From Bombardia bombarda (taxonomy: Eukaryota; Ascomycota; Sordariomycetes; Sordariales; Lasiosphaeriaceae), in contig JAULSR010000001.1 of NCBI GenBank assembly GCA_030512295.1, positions 1,364,001-1,428,000 on the forward strand: 64,000 bases of DNA, written 5' to 3'. Made by a program: the position numbers and the translations under genes. Of the stretch, positions 24,812-36,287 are shown piece by piece; position 1 is the stretch's first letter, and the number at the start of each line of letters is the position of its first letter. Under the pieces are notes generated by a model. The model was not told where the DNA came from, searched no databases, and saw only the letters and a program-made list of their open reading frames with translations.

Positions 24812-25247
24812 TGAGAACTGCCACTCTTGTGCGTATGGATCAGGGAAGAAGCGATGGATGTATTATTTCATGGAGCTCTTTTGAGACTCCTAGGGCTTTT
24901 GATGTGGGTAGAGATGATTTGTTTGAATTCTTTGGGGCGTTTAGGGGTTTACGGGCTTTATTACCAGTTGCTAAGCGAAAACATGCATGATACCAATTTC
25001 TTCTGAGTTTGAATACAAACATCAGTTCAAACTCATAACATTACCACTTGCAGTTTCCTTTGAGCGTGAAAACAAAACCATGCAACAGTCCAGAAAGGAT
25101 AATGATGATCGACTCCAGTTTCTCTTCTCTCTATGTGCACGTCCCCTTCTTACTACCAAAGTTCTAGTACAAATATGGGTGAATCTCAACATCAACACAC
25201 CACCACTGCATCCACCCACTCCCTTTCATGCTCAGACCCCGAATATC
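24812..25247. other. Convergent intergenic region
   Basis: Short spacer between the 3' ends of SDE2 (+) and COX12 (-). AT-rich, with no gene seen. Confidence 0.55.
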
Positions 25248-26111
25248 TTAGTCCAAGCGAACAGGGAAGTTTCCAGACTCTGTACAAATAGAATGTTAGT
25301 CCAGCGTTCAACAGTTAGCACTCCAGTGGGGCAGGGATAGACAGTCAGTCCGTACCTCTCTGCTCGTCCCATCGCGTGTACCAGCCGCTGGGGCAGAGGG
25401 ACCGGTAGGCGAGCCAGAACTAAAATAAACATCACACGTTCAGCACTTTTCTCTCTCTTGCAAGCTTGTATGCGCCCGCATTCTCGCTGTTGCTGTCGCT
25501 GTTGTTTCTCCTCTAACATCGAATCCCAATAGCAACAACAGCGAGCGTGCGACAGAAGGGCAGGGGAAAATGCTGACCTGGCGGCAAGGGGCAAAGTCCT
25601 CGCCCTTGGCGTTGATGCACTTGTGGTAGTCGACATAGTTCTGCCAGCAGTGCTTGGTCTGGTTGACGTTAGGGAAGCGGGCGTCAACACCTAGATAACA
25701 CGGATATGTCAGAAGATCGATCGCGAATTCGTTGACCCCTTATTTCGTTCGTTTCCATGATTTTGGCCAAATTCCTCCTCTTTCTATGTCGCTTTGGCTC
25801 ATCTTCTTTCGTTCGATTTCTATTCTTTCCCCTTCGTTTCCATGCGATTGACTGCGAAATTGTCTCGAGGCGTGTGTCTATTTCGGACTCGAAATACGGG
25901 GGGATTGCTAAAATGGAGTGGGTGATTGCATACCAGCTGCACACAAAAATGTTAGCAAAGCTTGCGCGCCGTAAAAAAGATCAGGCCATCCCAAACGGCT
26001 GCATGGGGGTTCTTTTTCTGGTCTGCCTCGAGAGGGAATTTAGCAGCTCTTGTCGCCCAACGTACCTGTGACGAACTTGAAGGGCTTGACAACGCGATCC
26101 TCGTCGGACAT
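25248..26111 (-). CDS. COX12: Cytochrome c oxidase subunit VIb (Cox12), with candidate 3-nt microexon
   Basis: The best model has five exons: 26111-26066, a 3-nt exon at 25936-25934, 25690-25578, 25419-25356 and 25279-25248. It gives 85 residues: MSDEDRVVKPFKFVT, AGVDARFPNVNQTKHCWQN, the YVDYHKC segment, FAPCRQFWLAYRSLC, and RESGNFPVRLD at the end. The Cys pattern C-x9-C and C-x10-C is diagnostic of the Cox6b family, which is imported by the Mia40 route and sits on the intermembrane-space face of complex IV at the dimer interface. Introns are 129, 243, 158 and 76 nt. Dropping the microexon gives an 84-residue version lacking one Ala, also in frame. COX12 and the next gene, also mitochondrial, are divergently arranged. 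Confidence 0.9.
25934..25936 (-). other. Candidate 3-nt microexon (CTG) of COX12
   Basis: On the coding strand, a GCTAAC branch site and TGTGCAG acceptor end immediately before CTG, and GTATGC, a good donor, follows at once. The downstream intron ends TTATCTAG with a CTGAC-type branch. Reading on past CTG reaches a stop, so the exon must end early. Confidence 0.6.
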
Positions 26112-26722
26112 GATGGGCGATCTGGGGGTCGGGTATTCGGGGGAAAGCTCAATTGGTGGCCTGGAATTGGCGTGGTGGTGGTTGCTGGCGTCGAAGGGGG
26201 GTGGGAGCTTGTGAGATAGGAAGTGGGATCAGCTCTTTCGGAGTTCGTCGGTCGATGATGAGTGGCGGGTGGACCGTTAGGTTGCTTGCATAGCTTTGGC
26301 GAAAATGTGATGGCCTGAGGCCAGTATGTAGCTAGTAATATGCACCAATGGGAGGATGCAAGCTGTTTCGTGCATATATATGCATTTACTAGGATCAAAC
26401 TTTCGCAAAGTGGGCTGACCTGCATGGCCCGTGCTGTGGGCGAAAGCACCACCCGCCTGCCCGGGGCAGCCTGCTGGGGGGCAGCAGCGTGGAAAGCGTG
26501 GGCGGCGCTGGCGCCCGGGGGCGTGTCGCTACGTACAGGGAGAGGTCTGTGCACGTAGCCGGCTACGAATCGAGCTTCATTCGTTTAACGAATTAGACCT
26601 CACAACCTCGAGCAACGTCCACTCCATCCTACCAAAGCTCTGCCTTACAAGAAGCAGTCGTCGTTCCCGTCCGGCAGCGTCACCAAAACCTCTCCACTCA
26701 ACACAACAAACCACCTCAAAAT
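26112..26722. other. Divergent promoter region, COX12 and MLRQ-like gene
   Basis: About 600 nt lies between two divergently transcribed genes for mitochondrial proteins. A shared bidirectional promoter is plausible but untested. No gene seen. Confidence 0.5.
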
Positions 26723-27344
26723 ATGTACGCTACACGAGCTATGCGGGCAGCTTTCCGCCCGACTGCCCGCCTGATGAAGCCGGTGCCCGTAAGTGTTTTC
26801 TTTTGCCCCCCTCCCCTCCCCTCCCTCCACTCAGTCGATTGCGTCAGTACTGTTACTGACCAGGAAACGCTTTTACTTGCAGAACGAGGAGCAAGCTGGT
26901 ATGTGCAGCCATTGATGTCGAGCCACAACACCCATCCCCGAAGCTACACGACGCCTAATCGCATCGATCTCCGGGGTGGTTTATGCTAGGAAAAGCGAGG
27001 AGCGAGGAGGGTAGTTATGATAGGGGGTGGGAGGGAATTCAAAACGCTGACGATTGTTTCTTTGCGCAAATACAGCTCACACCATCTCGCAACGCCTGAG
27101 ACGCCTCAAGTCGATTCCCCCAGAGTTGATTCCTCTCGGTAAGCGCCAGCCACGCGATGCGTCCTCTCCTTTGTTTTTGCTGTTGGGAATGAGAGACTTA
27201 CGCCGTATAACTATAGGCGCTGTCGTCGGCCTTGCCCTCGTCGCCGCCGGCTACTCCAGCCTGCGTCACTTCATGACCGACAAGACCATCCGTCTCAAGC
27301 GTCAAAACCGCGCGGCCGAGCACCACGCCGAGGCCGACCACTAA
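26723..27344 (+). CDS. Small mitochondrial membrane protein, MLRQ/B12D-like
   Basis: There are four exons (26723-26788, a 16-nt exon 26883-26898, 27076-27138 and 27217-27344), all with consensus sites, giving 90 residues. The N-terminus MYATRAMRAAFRPTARLMK is Arg-rich, amphipathic and free of acids, as in mitochondrial presequences. Then comes SIPPELIPLGAVVGLALVAAGYSSL, a single membrane segment preceded by the PPELIPL motif. A basic patch DKTIRLKRQNR and an acidic/His tail follow. This arrangement resembles the NADH-ubiquinone reductase MLRQ / B12D family, whose members associate with respiratory complexes. Assignment to complex I or IV is not possible from sequence alone. Confidence 0.72.
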
Positions 27345-27881
27345 AGTATTGTTGATGCGAAGGACGGTGGCGGGGGCTGTAGGTAGAAAGAAAGTGGAGG
27401 AGGCAATTAGAGATTGTTTGGGACTGGGATGCCCGAGACATTACCCCTTGTACATGATGGTTAGAATCCAAAGTTGGCTTTCGCATTGAATTGAGGTTCT
27501 GTGATATTTCCTGATGTGTTTACTCTCTTCTTAGAGTATGTGACGAAAATGACAAACCACCATGTTTCCCTTTTCCAGTTGAACCATCTCTTCCCACCAA
27601 CAAACGCCGTAGCTACCTATGTGGGCTATTCCTCCGGGCATCAATTCAAGGACGTAATTCCTTCTGCGCCATTTCCACCAGTGACGCGACCAAGATATGT
27701 AGACATGAAGTCTCATGGGGCACCTCTGTCGGTCTCGCGCAGTTTTCCTGTTCGCTATATGACTTGCTGAAGACTCCTGGTTCATGAGGTGAAAATAGAA
27801 GCGCAAAAGTAGTTGAAGAGCTTGCGGTTTTATTAATTTCTTTCTTTCTCAGAATCCAAAATGAAGGCCACCGTGCGCCCC
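27345..27881. other. Convergent intergenic region
   Basis: About 540 nt between the 3' ends of the MLRQ-like gene (+) and the RRM gene (-). No gene seen. Confidence 0.55.
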
Positions 27882-28400
27882 TCACACTGGGTTGGGCCCA
27901 GCAACATCCAGACCCTCGAGGCCCTGCATCGGGTCCTCTGGTCTAGAGTTTTGCGCATCATCGGCAACCATGCGGTCCTCTTCGCTGACGGCGTTTTCAG
28001 ACAACCAGCTCTCCTGCACATCATCGAGTTTCGTCAGTAACACATTTACATGACTTGTTTGATCGTTCTCGGCACTTACCTGCGCCCACAGGGCAGTCTT
28101 TGCGCTCAGACCAGGATTTGCGCTCTTGGGCACCTTGGCAGCCGAGACCTTGATCACGCGGCCAAAGAGCTCTGACTGGTCCATGTTGTCGATGGCTTCT
28201 TTGGCGTCGTCGGCATCTTCGAATTCGACGTAGGCGAAGCCGCGGTGCGTGTCGGTCGAGTTGGGGTTCCCATTCTTGGGGAGGGCCACGTCGGCGATCT
28301 CGCCAAAGGGGATGAAGGCGTCGTGTAGGTTCGCCGCCGTCACTACGGGGGCGAGACCACCGATATATACGGTTGATTTCCAACGGGCATTGTCTGTCAT
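27882..28400 (-). CDS. RRM protein related to the RNA-binding half of cyclophilin E
   Basis: There are two exons (28400-28080 and 28013-27882) and 150 residues. A single RRM spans about residues 8-90, with RNP2 VYIGGL and RNP1 RGFAYVEF. The region NLHDAFIPFGEIADVALP and the AIDNMDQSELFGRVIKV segment are strikingly like the RRM of human PPIE, but no cyclophilin domain follows; the short tail is acidic. PPIE is a spliceosomal protein, so a splicing role is an inference by homology. The 66-nt intron (CAG|GTAAGT, TGTGCAG) is a multiple of three without stops, so unspliced RNA would encode a 22-residue insertion. Confidence 0.85.
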   Translation of the reverse strand: MTDNARWKSTVYIGGLAPVVTAANLHDAFIPFGEIADVALPKNGNPNSTDTHRGFAYVEFEDADDAKEAIDNMDQSELFGRVIKVSAAKVPKSANPGLSAKTALWAQVSAENDQTSHVNVLLTKLDDVQESWLSENAVSEEDRMVADDAQNSRPEDPMQGLEGLDVAGPNPV

Positions 28401-29466
28401 TTTGAAAGATTTTCTTTTTTTGCTTCTTCTTATATGGCTGGTGGTGCAAGAGGGTGATTGTTGGCGTGACGGTCCCCTGTGGGTTTTCAGCTTCAGGCTC
28501 GCCTGTCAAATCCCCAACTCCCCGCTGGTGAGCTGTCCCCGGCTCTCCTGTCGTTTATCAAGTGATAAACCGTAACGTTATTTTGGAATTGATGTCCTCA
28601 GTTTTCTCCTCTGATCATTGATTGAATGAAACGTTTGACACTTCTTGCTGCTTCATGTCGAATCACGTGAAGGGCGGCGAGGTGGTGCCAGGTTCGACGT
28701 TGCTGCCCCGCCTCCCAAATCAGCTTGCAGCAGATACCTGCACGACTGTATCCTTCCCCAGCTCCCAGGTCGCTCAAGCGTGGAACTTCACAAAATTAGT
28801 ACGTCATCTTGATTGCATCTCCAGGTCAAAAGACCAACACGAAGAAGCTCTAGCTCTGTTTCACCTTCCCGTGACAGGTTTATACACAACTTAGGATGCA
28901 GCAGCTGCATTGCATGTACCTGCACACATAAGGAATTACGGGATAAGTTTACGCAGGACAAGGGGAGATTATCTGGTCTAATAAGGGTTAGGGTTATTAA
29001 CTGAAGATATTCAGGAGTCGGGGTTGCACCATTCCCAGAAATGGTTAGCCACATGCCAATCTCTGTGGCACATTGGAAACAAGTGACAACCTAACCGTCC
29101 CACAGTACGAATAGCCCCCGAGCCCCCGTGCCGTAACAGTGGGTGGCCCGGGCTGGCATCCCCTGTGGGTGCGAGCATCTCAGTGGTGCGTCAGGGCAGA
29201 GCACTGGATCCGTGCAATCTGGCAACACCAATGCAGGCCAACTTCACTAGGCCGCTATCTTAATAGCATCGCCTGCTCTCACGGCTCAACTGTTCCCTGC
29301 CATAGGGCTCTTGGTGTTTTGACTTTATCCCCGACCCAATTGCACCTTTTTTTTTCTTGCGTCCGCGAAACGCTGTTAGACCGCCCAACCCGCGGGACAA
29401 TTACACAACCTATCACACGGGCACCACTACTATTCATCTCTCCTATTCCCGCCCACCACCACGATC
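28401..29466. other. Divergent promoter region, RRM gene and SEC31
   Basis: About 1.07 kb between the RRM gene (-) and SEC31 (+). It holds a CACGTG hexamer near 28665 and a two-unit TTAGGG-like stretch near 28983. No gene seen. Confidence 0.55.
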
Positions 29467-32400
29467 ATGGTTCGACTGAGAGAGATCCCGCGGACTGCCG
29501 CCTTTGCCTGGTCGCCGGGCGCCAGTCCCCTCGTTGTCACGGGCACCAGATCCGGCGCTGTTGATGCCGACTTCTCGGACGAGACCAAGCTCGAGCTATG
29601 GGACCTCAGCCTAGACAGCCCCGAGCAGGGCATGGAGCTGCAGCCCATCACCAGCATTGGAGCTGAGTCCAGGTATTACGCCTTGGATTCCGATGCGTGA
29701 TGCGCCTTGGCCGAAAACTGACTGGAGCTGCGCTGCACAGATTCTACGATATCGCATGGGGCCTCCCTACCCCCGACCACCCCCGCGGAGTTATTGCTGG
29801 CGCCATGGAGAATGGGTCTTTGGAGCTGTGGGACGCCGAGAAGCTGATTGCGGGTGAAGACGCCCTCATGTCGAGCACCACAAAGCACACGGGCCCCATC
29901 AAATCGCTACAGTTCAACCCCCTAAAACCCCATATTCTCGCCACGGCTGGTGCCAAAGGCGAGCTCTTCGTCTGGGACACCAACGACACCTCGACCCCCT
30001 TCCGTCTTGGCACCGCTGCCGCCCGCGCCGATGATATCGACTGCGTGGCCTGGAACCGCAAGGTGCCCAACATCCTGGCCACCGGTGGTGCTGGAGGATT
30101 CGTCACCGTCTGGGACCTCAAGACGAAGAAGGCCTCCCTCACGCTTAACAACAACCGCAAGCCTGTCAGTGCCATTGCTTGGGACCCCAACAACTCGACA
30201 AGCCTCCTGACCGCTACCTCGGACGACAACACACCTGTCATTCTTTTGTGGAATCTGAGGAACTCGCAGGAGGCCGACAAGGTTCTCCAGGGCCACGACC
30301 AGGGCGTGCTGTCACTGTCGTGGTGCCAGCAAGACCCTAGCCTGCTTATTTCGTGCGGAAAGGATAATAGGACCTTGATATGGAACCCGCTGACTGGCGA
30401 GCGCTATGGCGAGTTCCCCGAGGTTACGAACTGGACTTTTTCGACACGCTTTAACCCCGAGAACCCGAATCTGCTGGCCACGGCTTCGTTCGACGGCAAG
30501 ATCACCATCCAAACTCTGCAGAATACCAACCCCACCGCCGCCCCATCGGCACAGAATAACCTCGATGACGACGACTTTTTCTCCAGGGCGCCCACTGAAA
30601 TTCAGGGTGCTTCCTTTTCTCTTCCAAAGGCGCCAAGCTGGTACGAGCGTCCCGTCGGCGTCTCTTTTGGCTATGGAGGTAAACTCGTCATCTTCAAAAA
30701 GAACGACACGCTCGCTGGTCAACACAGATCGTCAAAGATTCAAATTTCTAGCTTTTCGGTTGACTCGGATATTGGCTCTGCCACGGAGAAGTTTGAGGAG
30801 GCCTTCAAGAGCGGAGATATCTCGAGCATCTGCGAGTCTCATGTGGAGAATGCAAAGACTGAGGAGGAAAAGTCGGAATGGCAGGTTTTGCAGACCCTGA
30901 ATGGCTTGGATGGGCGAACCAAGATTATTGAGCATCTAGGCTTTTCTAAAGATGACGTCGTGTCAAACGGCTCGGACGAGTCAGAAGCCTCTGAGCAGAA
31001 GGACGAGGTACCAGCCTTGAAGCCTAATGGTGATAGTGCGCCCAAGAAGCATAAGCGTGTCACCAGCATGTGGGGAGATGTCGGCGATGGCGACGACTTC
31101 TTATCTGACCTTGCTGCGACAAAGGAGGCCAAGACGGACAACCCCTTCCACCTTTTGAGCGATGGAAACACGGCTCTTGAAGACCAGATCACCAAGGCCA
31201 TTATGCTTGGCAACTTTGAGAGTGCGGTTAATATCTGCTTGAAGGAAGACAGAGTGGCGGATGCCTTCATTATTGCCAACTGCGGCGGCAAGGACCTTGT
31301 GGACAAGGTTCAGACTTCGTATCTTTCGCAGAAGAAGGGGGGGCCCAGCTATCTGCGCCTCATCAGCTCTGTTGTCGCCAAGAATCTTTGGGATGTGGTT
31401 TATAATGCCGATCTCTCGAACTGGAAGGAGACTATGGTTACTCTGTGCACATTTGCTGATCCCAATGAGTTTCCTGACCTCTGCGAGGCTCTCGGCGACC
31501 GAATTTACGAATCTGGATCCAGGGCGGATGCTTCTTTATGCTATCTTGTTGGTTCCAAGCTCGAAAAGGTTGTCGGAATCTGGATCTCGGGGCTCGAGGA
31601 GGCGGAACAGGCAGGGATGCAAGAGTCGAGCGATGATTCTACATTTTCTGTCCACGCCAGGTCACTGCAACAATTCATCGAAAAGGTCACCATTTTCCGC
31701 CATGTGACAAAGTTTACAGATACAGAGAAAAACCTCAGCGCTGGGTGGAAACTGAGCGCATTGTACGACAAATATACAGAGTATGCTGATATTGTTGCAG
31801 CCCACGGCCAACTGGCTGTGGCGCAAAAGTATCTCGACCTTGTCCCGACGACTTATCCCGCCGCCGAAGTTGCCAGGAACCGCGTCAAGCTTGCCACGCA
31901 AAAGGCTACTCCCCAAGCCAACGTGCGCCAGCAAGCCGCTCCGGCTGCCCGTGCATCATCCCGTGCGCCAGCACCTGTTGGTTATCAGCAACCAGCAGCC
32001 GTCTCGACTGTTGGCCCAAGCCCCTTGAACCCCTACGCCCCACCGGCCCAGGCGCAAGCTCCTGCACCAGTCCACAATCCCTATGCCAACCCAGCTGTAT
32101 CTCAGTACCAGGGCCGGGGACCATCTCCATCGCCCTACGCTCCTCAGGGACAGACCTACGCTCCTCAAGGTCAAAGCAGCTATGCTCCACCAACACAGAG
32201 CTATACTCCTCAGGGACAGGGATATAATCCCCAAGGACAAGGATACGCACCATCTGCTGCAGTCGGTGGCTACGGTGCACCCCACCAGAGCTTCAACCAG
32301 TCTGGCCTTCAAGGTCCCCCAACAAGAAGCCCCGCTCCTCCTCCGCCAAAGATCAACAAAGACACCGGTGACTGGAACGATGTTCCCATGGTTACAAAGG

Positions 32401-33458
32401 CTCCTGTCCGGAAGGCTACCCCAAGAGTCGCGCCTATTACTGCTCCCTTCCCGGGTCAGGGTAACATAGTGTCCCCTCCACCAACCGGCTCTTTCCAACG
32501 GAGTAGCACAGCAACACCGCCTCCCCCGCCTCCAAAGGGGTCCGCACCTCCTCGGAACCTGGCATCTCCTCCAGTTGGGGCACCATACGGCAGCCAGCAT
32601 CATCTCGCCAGACCCTCGTCCGTAGCCTCTAACACGACCAACAACCCCTACGGGCCTCCCCCGGGAGCGGCCGCGGCTAACTTCCCGCCTCCCATGGGCG
32701 CCCAGGCGGTTCCGCGGACAGCTTCTCCTTATAACCTCCCTCCTGCCGGCGCGCCTCCGTCAAACAGATACGCACCAGCTCCCAATGCTGGACAGCAGTA
32801 CAACCAAGGGCCATCACCCGCGCTGGCCCCCCCGCCGTCCAACTCCTACGCTCCCGCCCCTCTCCAGCAGCAGCAGCATGCGGCCCCGGCTCATAACCAG
32901 TATGCCCCACCGCCACAGGCCGCCCGACCCCCGGTAGGCCCACCACCATCCTCAGGCCCGCCACCGTCATCGGCCGGACCCCCTCCAGCCGCTAGGGCCG
33001 CTGCAGCGCCGCCGCCGCCCAAGGCCAGACACCCGGCCGGCGACCGGTCGCACATCCCGCCCCACGCTCAGGGGCTAGTGGATATTCTGAGCAGGGACAT
33101 GCAGCGCGTGGCATCCAAGGCGCCGGCGTCGTTTGCCGCGCAGGTTAAGGACACGCAGAAGAGGCTGGGGTTGCTGTTTGATCACTTGAACAATGAGGAG
33201 CTGGTCAAGCCGGACACGATTGACCAGCTGGCGCAGGTGGCGGGGGCGCTGGCGGAGAGGAATTATGACCTGGCGGCGAGGCTGCAGGTGGAGGTTCAGA
33301 AGGAGAAGACGGATGAGTGTGGACAGTGGATGGTGAGTTTCTAACCTTGGATTCTTTTCCCCGTGTTTGACTTTGTGTGAGATAGTGATGCTAATGTGTT
33401 GTTGATGTGGCAGGTTGGTGTGAAGCGACTTATTAGCATGAGTAAGGCTACTCCATGA
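29467..33458 (+). CDS. SEC31: COPII outer-coat protein Sec31
   Basis: There are three exons (29467-29672, 29741-33332 and 33414-33458) and 1280 residues. Residues about 1-330 form WD40 repeats (ILATAGAKGELFVWD, ILATGGAGGFVTVWD, LLISCGKDNRTLIWN). An alpha-solenoid follows (LLSDGNTALEDQITKAIMLG). Next is a long Pro/Gln/Tyr-rich disordered linker (about 770-1140) with repeated YAPQGQ-type units. The C-terminal helical SRA-like domain begins around ARHPAGDRSHIPPHAQGL. Sec31 pairs with Sec13 to form the outer cage of COPII vesicles and its Pro-rich region stimulates Sar1 GTPase through Sec23. The last short exon supplies VGVKRLISMSKATP. Confidence 0.95.
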
Positions 33459-34274
33459 GTTTGGTAGTGGGTAATTTGGGGTTTTGTGGTGGTGGAGAGG
33501 TGTTGTGTTGTGTATGTGTGGGAGGGGGATGGACAGGAGGTGGTTGGAGAAAGAGGGAGGGAGAGAGAGGGCGAAGGGTGAAGGTGTGTGCGTGTATGAG
33601 ATTCTTTTTTTTTTGCTTGTTTGAAGTAGAATGTAGGCATTGCAGCAGCAAATAAGCAACCAGCCAGATGAACAGACCCAGGCTCTGTTGGGAAGTGGAA
33701 TTAGTAGTGGCGTGGAGATGCTTTGTTCATGCTTGGCTGGGTCAAAGTACTGTTTTTCCATGCCTGCTCTCTGATTATCTGTATGGGCTAGGGAATATGG
33801 ATTCATAAGGCTGTTAGGTTTGTGTACCCAAGGTAGTGGCTTACCTTCCTCAAATGTCTGACTGATTCTCAAGTGAAATATTATTGCGCGGATAGAAATC
33901 GACATTCACGGTACCTAATAAGCACTATCAACAAGTGAAGAATGAGGCGTCGTTGACCTAGGTCATTACCCCTATTTTTGCGCTCGTATGAATAAACGGT
34001 GCATATGCGCAAAAAGGGGCGGGTCCGGGGACGTCTTACACTTTCGACGAGTGCGATAAGATAAGGAATTTTGGGGAACAGCGCATCGAAGCACACACAC
34101 CTGGACACCTCAGCTCCGTGGATATAACTCCACGGTGCTCATCCACTCAAAACACCACATCACGGGCAACGACGTCACACTCGCGTTTTTATCCCCAACA
34201 ACAATCCATCATAACACGTCCCTCCTTGCACAACCAAAAGACCAAATCAAAGACAGAATCCGACAAAACAAAAC
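33459..34274. other. Intergenic region between SEC31 and GET2-like gene
   Basis: About 800 nt. It contains a G/GT-rich stretch after SEC31, then the promoter and CA-rich leader of the next gene. No gene seen. Confidence 0.55.
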
Positions 34275-35585
34275 ATGTCGGACGACGCCGCAGCGGAAGC
34301 GCGGGCAGCCGAACAGGCTCGCCTGCGCAAGGAACGCCGCGAAGCAAAGATCAAGGCCGGCGGCGCATCGCGCCTGAATAGGATCACGGGCCTTGGAGGC
34401 GGTATCCAGCGAGGTAAGTTTGCTGCTACCACCATTCCTATCGAAGACTCAGGTAGCTAACGGGGAAAGCAACCACAGACCCAGTGCCGCAGCAGTCTTC
34501 AACTGCCTCCACCACCACTCCCACCACCACTCCCACATCCACACAATCTGCGCAAGCTGCGCAGGCACCGCGCCAGCAGCAGAACCAGGCCCACGCCGAC
34601 CCCGAGGAGGTCGACATCTCGCAGCACTTTTACCAGCCGCAGACCACAGCCCGCATCCCCCCTTCACAACGGCAGCCGCAGCAACAACCCCCATCGTCGT
34701 CGGCCCTCGATCCGATGAACATGTCGGAGGCGCAGCTCCGCCAGATGATGCTGAGTTTTGACGGTCCGGCTCCGGGTGCTGGCGCAGGTGCAGGCCCCGG
34801 CGGCTTTGGGGGCTTGGGTGGCATGGGCATGGGCATGGGCGGAGGTGCTGGTGCTGGTGCTGGTGCTGGCATGGAAGAAGACCCGATGATGCAGATGATG
34901 ATGCAGATGCTTGGCGGGGGTGGTCCGGGGGCTCCTGGAGGTGCTGGTGGGTTCCCCGGTATGGGCGCATTTCCTGGTATGGGCGGTGCTGGCGGTGACG
35001 GCGCATCGCCATTCCCATTCCCGTTCCCCCCTGGAGCTGCTGGTGGGTTTCCCGGCATGATGGGCATGGGCGGTGGCCCTGCTGCGACCAAGCTGCCGGA
35101 CCGCTACGCGGCGCTCTGGCGGCTGCTGCACACGGCCGTGGCGCTGGGCTTGGGCCTGTACATTGCGCTGTGGACGACGTTTAGCGGGAGCAAGATGGAG
35201 CGGGAGAGCGCGGTGGCGACGGGCATGGCGAGCGTTACGTCTTCTTCTTCCTCTTCTGCCGCTGCTAAGAAGCAACAGCAGGAGCTGGGGTCTGATGTGG
35301 GTGGGGATGGAAGGGGGGGGTTTTGTTCTTGTCGGATTACTCGGCGCAGCAGTTTTTCTGGGCGTTTGCCACGGCTGAGGCGCTGCTGCTGACGACGAGA
35401 TTCTTTATGGATCGGGGGAGGGCGGCGCCGGGGGTATGATTGCGAGTCTGGCGGGGTTCTTGCCGGCGCCGATTAAGGGGTATGTAGAGATTGCGCTGCG
35501 GTATGGGCAGATCTTTAGCACGGTCAAGGCCGATATTTTGGTGTGTATTTTTGTGTTGGGGGTTTGTTCGTGGGTGAGGGCTTGA
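34275..35585 (+). CDS. GET2: GET complex membrane receptor, Get2-like, with two apparent -1 frameshifts
   Basis: The first exon (34275-34413) begins MSDDAAAEARAAEQARLRKE with the basic RRERR-like cluster (KERREAKIKAG) that captures the Get3 ATPase. Exon 2 starts at 34479. A Gln/Pro/Gly/Met-rich linker is followed by three predicted membrane segments: near ALWRLLHTAVALGLGLYIAL, QFFWAFATAEALLLTTRFF, and FSTVKADILVCIFVLGVCS. This layout is that of Get2, which with Get1 inserts tail-anchored proteins at the ER. As given, the frame breaks twice: at a G8 run (35313-35320) and at a G5 run (35430-35434). One extra G at each run restores a product of about 415 residues up to the stop at 35585. I regard both as likely base-calling errors, although an unrecognised intron at the first site is conceivable. 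Confidence 0.78.
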
Positions 35586-36251
35586 GGGCCTGGGAAGGCA
35601 GTGATGGGAGGGGTGTTTAGGTAGTATAGGGAGATGCTGTTATTATGTATAAGATTGTCTGGGCAGTTGGTAGTTATCACTACTGCATGGCTACCTTGTC
35701 TACCTACTTCCCCGAACTACTTACTCACCTTCTTCACTTGGTACGTATAGTATTAAGAACGCTATACCCTGTCATTAATCTCTTTAGCAGAAAGGAAAAG
35801 CACATACACCAATGACTGCTCTTGCCGAGACTCATGATTTGATCAGTTGATTATCTATCACTACGTCAAGTACCTGTTAATCAGAGAACGAAAATGATAC
35901 ATCACCACCGACACCACCATGAACCTCACATCTATGTAATCACTTACTTCCTTCCACCACACATATTACCCCACAGACATCCGTCACACACAAAAGGCTG
36001 CATTCACCTCAGAGCAAATAAGATAAGCAGCCCGCACAAAACAACATGAAAAAAGAAGTTGTGGACACTTTCATCATGGTATTAGATAGGTGAGTAAGCA
36101 GCCAGCATGGTTGGTTCGCTTTCCCATCTCGCACCCTATCCGCGATTTCCTCTCCCCTCCACCCCCTCTGACCGCTGATATACACCAGCCCCCTACGGAT
36201 AAGAGATGAAACTACAGAGAAGATAGGTCGGTATCCCATCCATCCGCTTGG

Positions 36252-36287
<36 letters not shown>

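Noticed and set aside
28983..29000. Telomere-like GGGTTAGGGTTA stretch
   Set aside because: Only about two units, inside a normal gene-rich region; consistent with chance.
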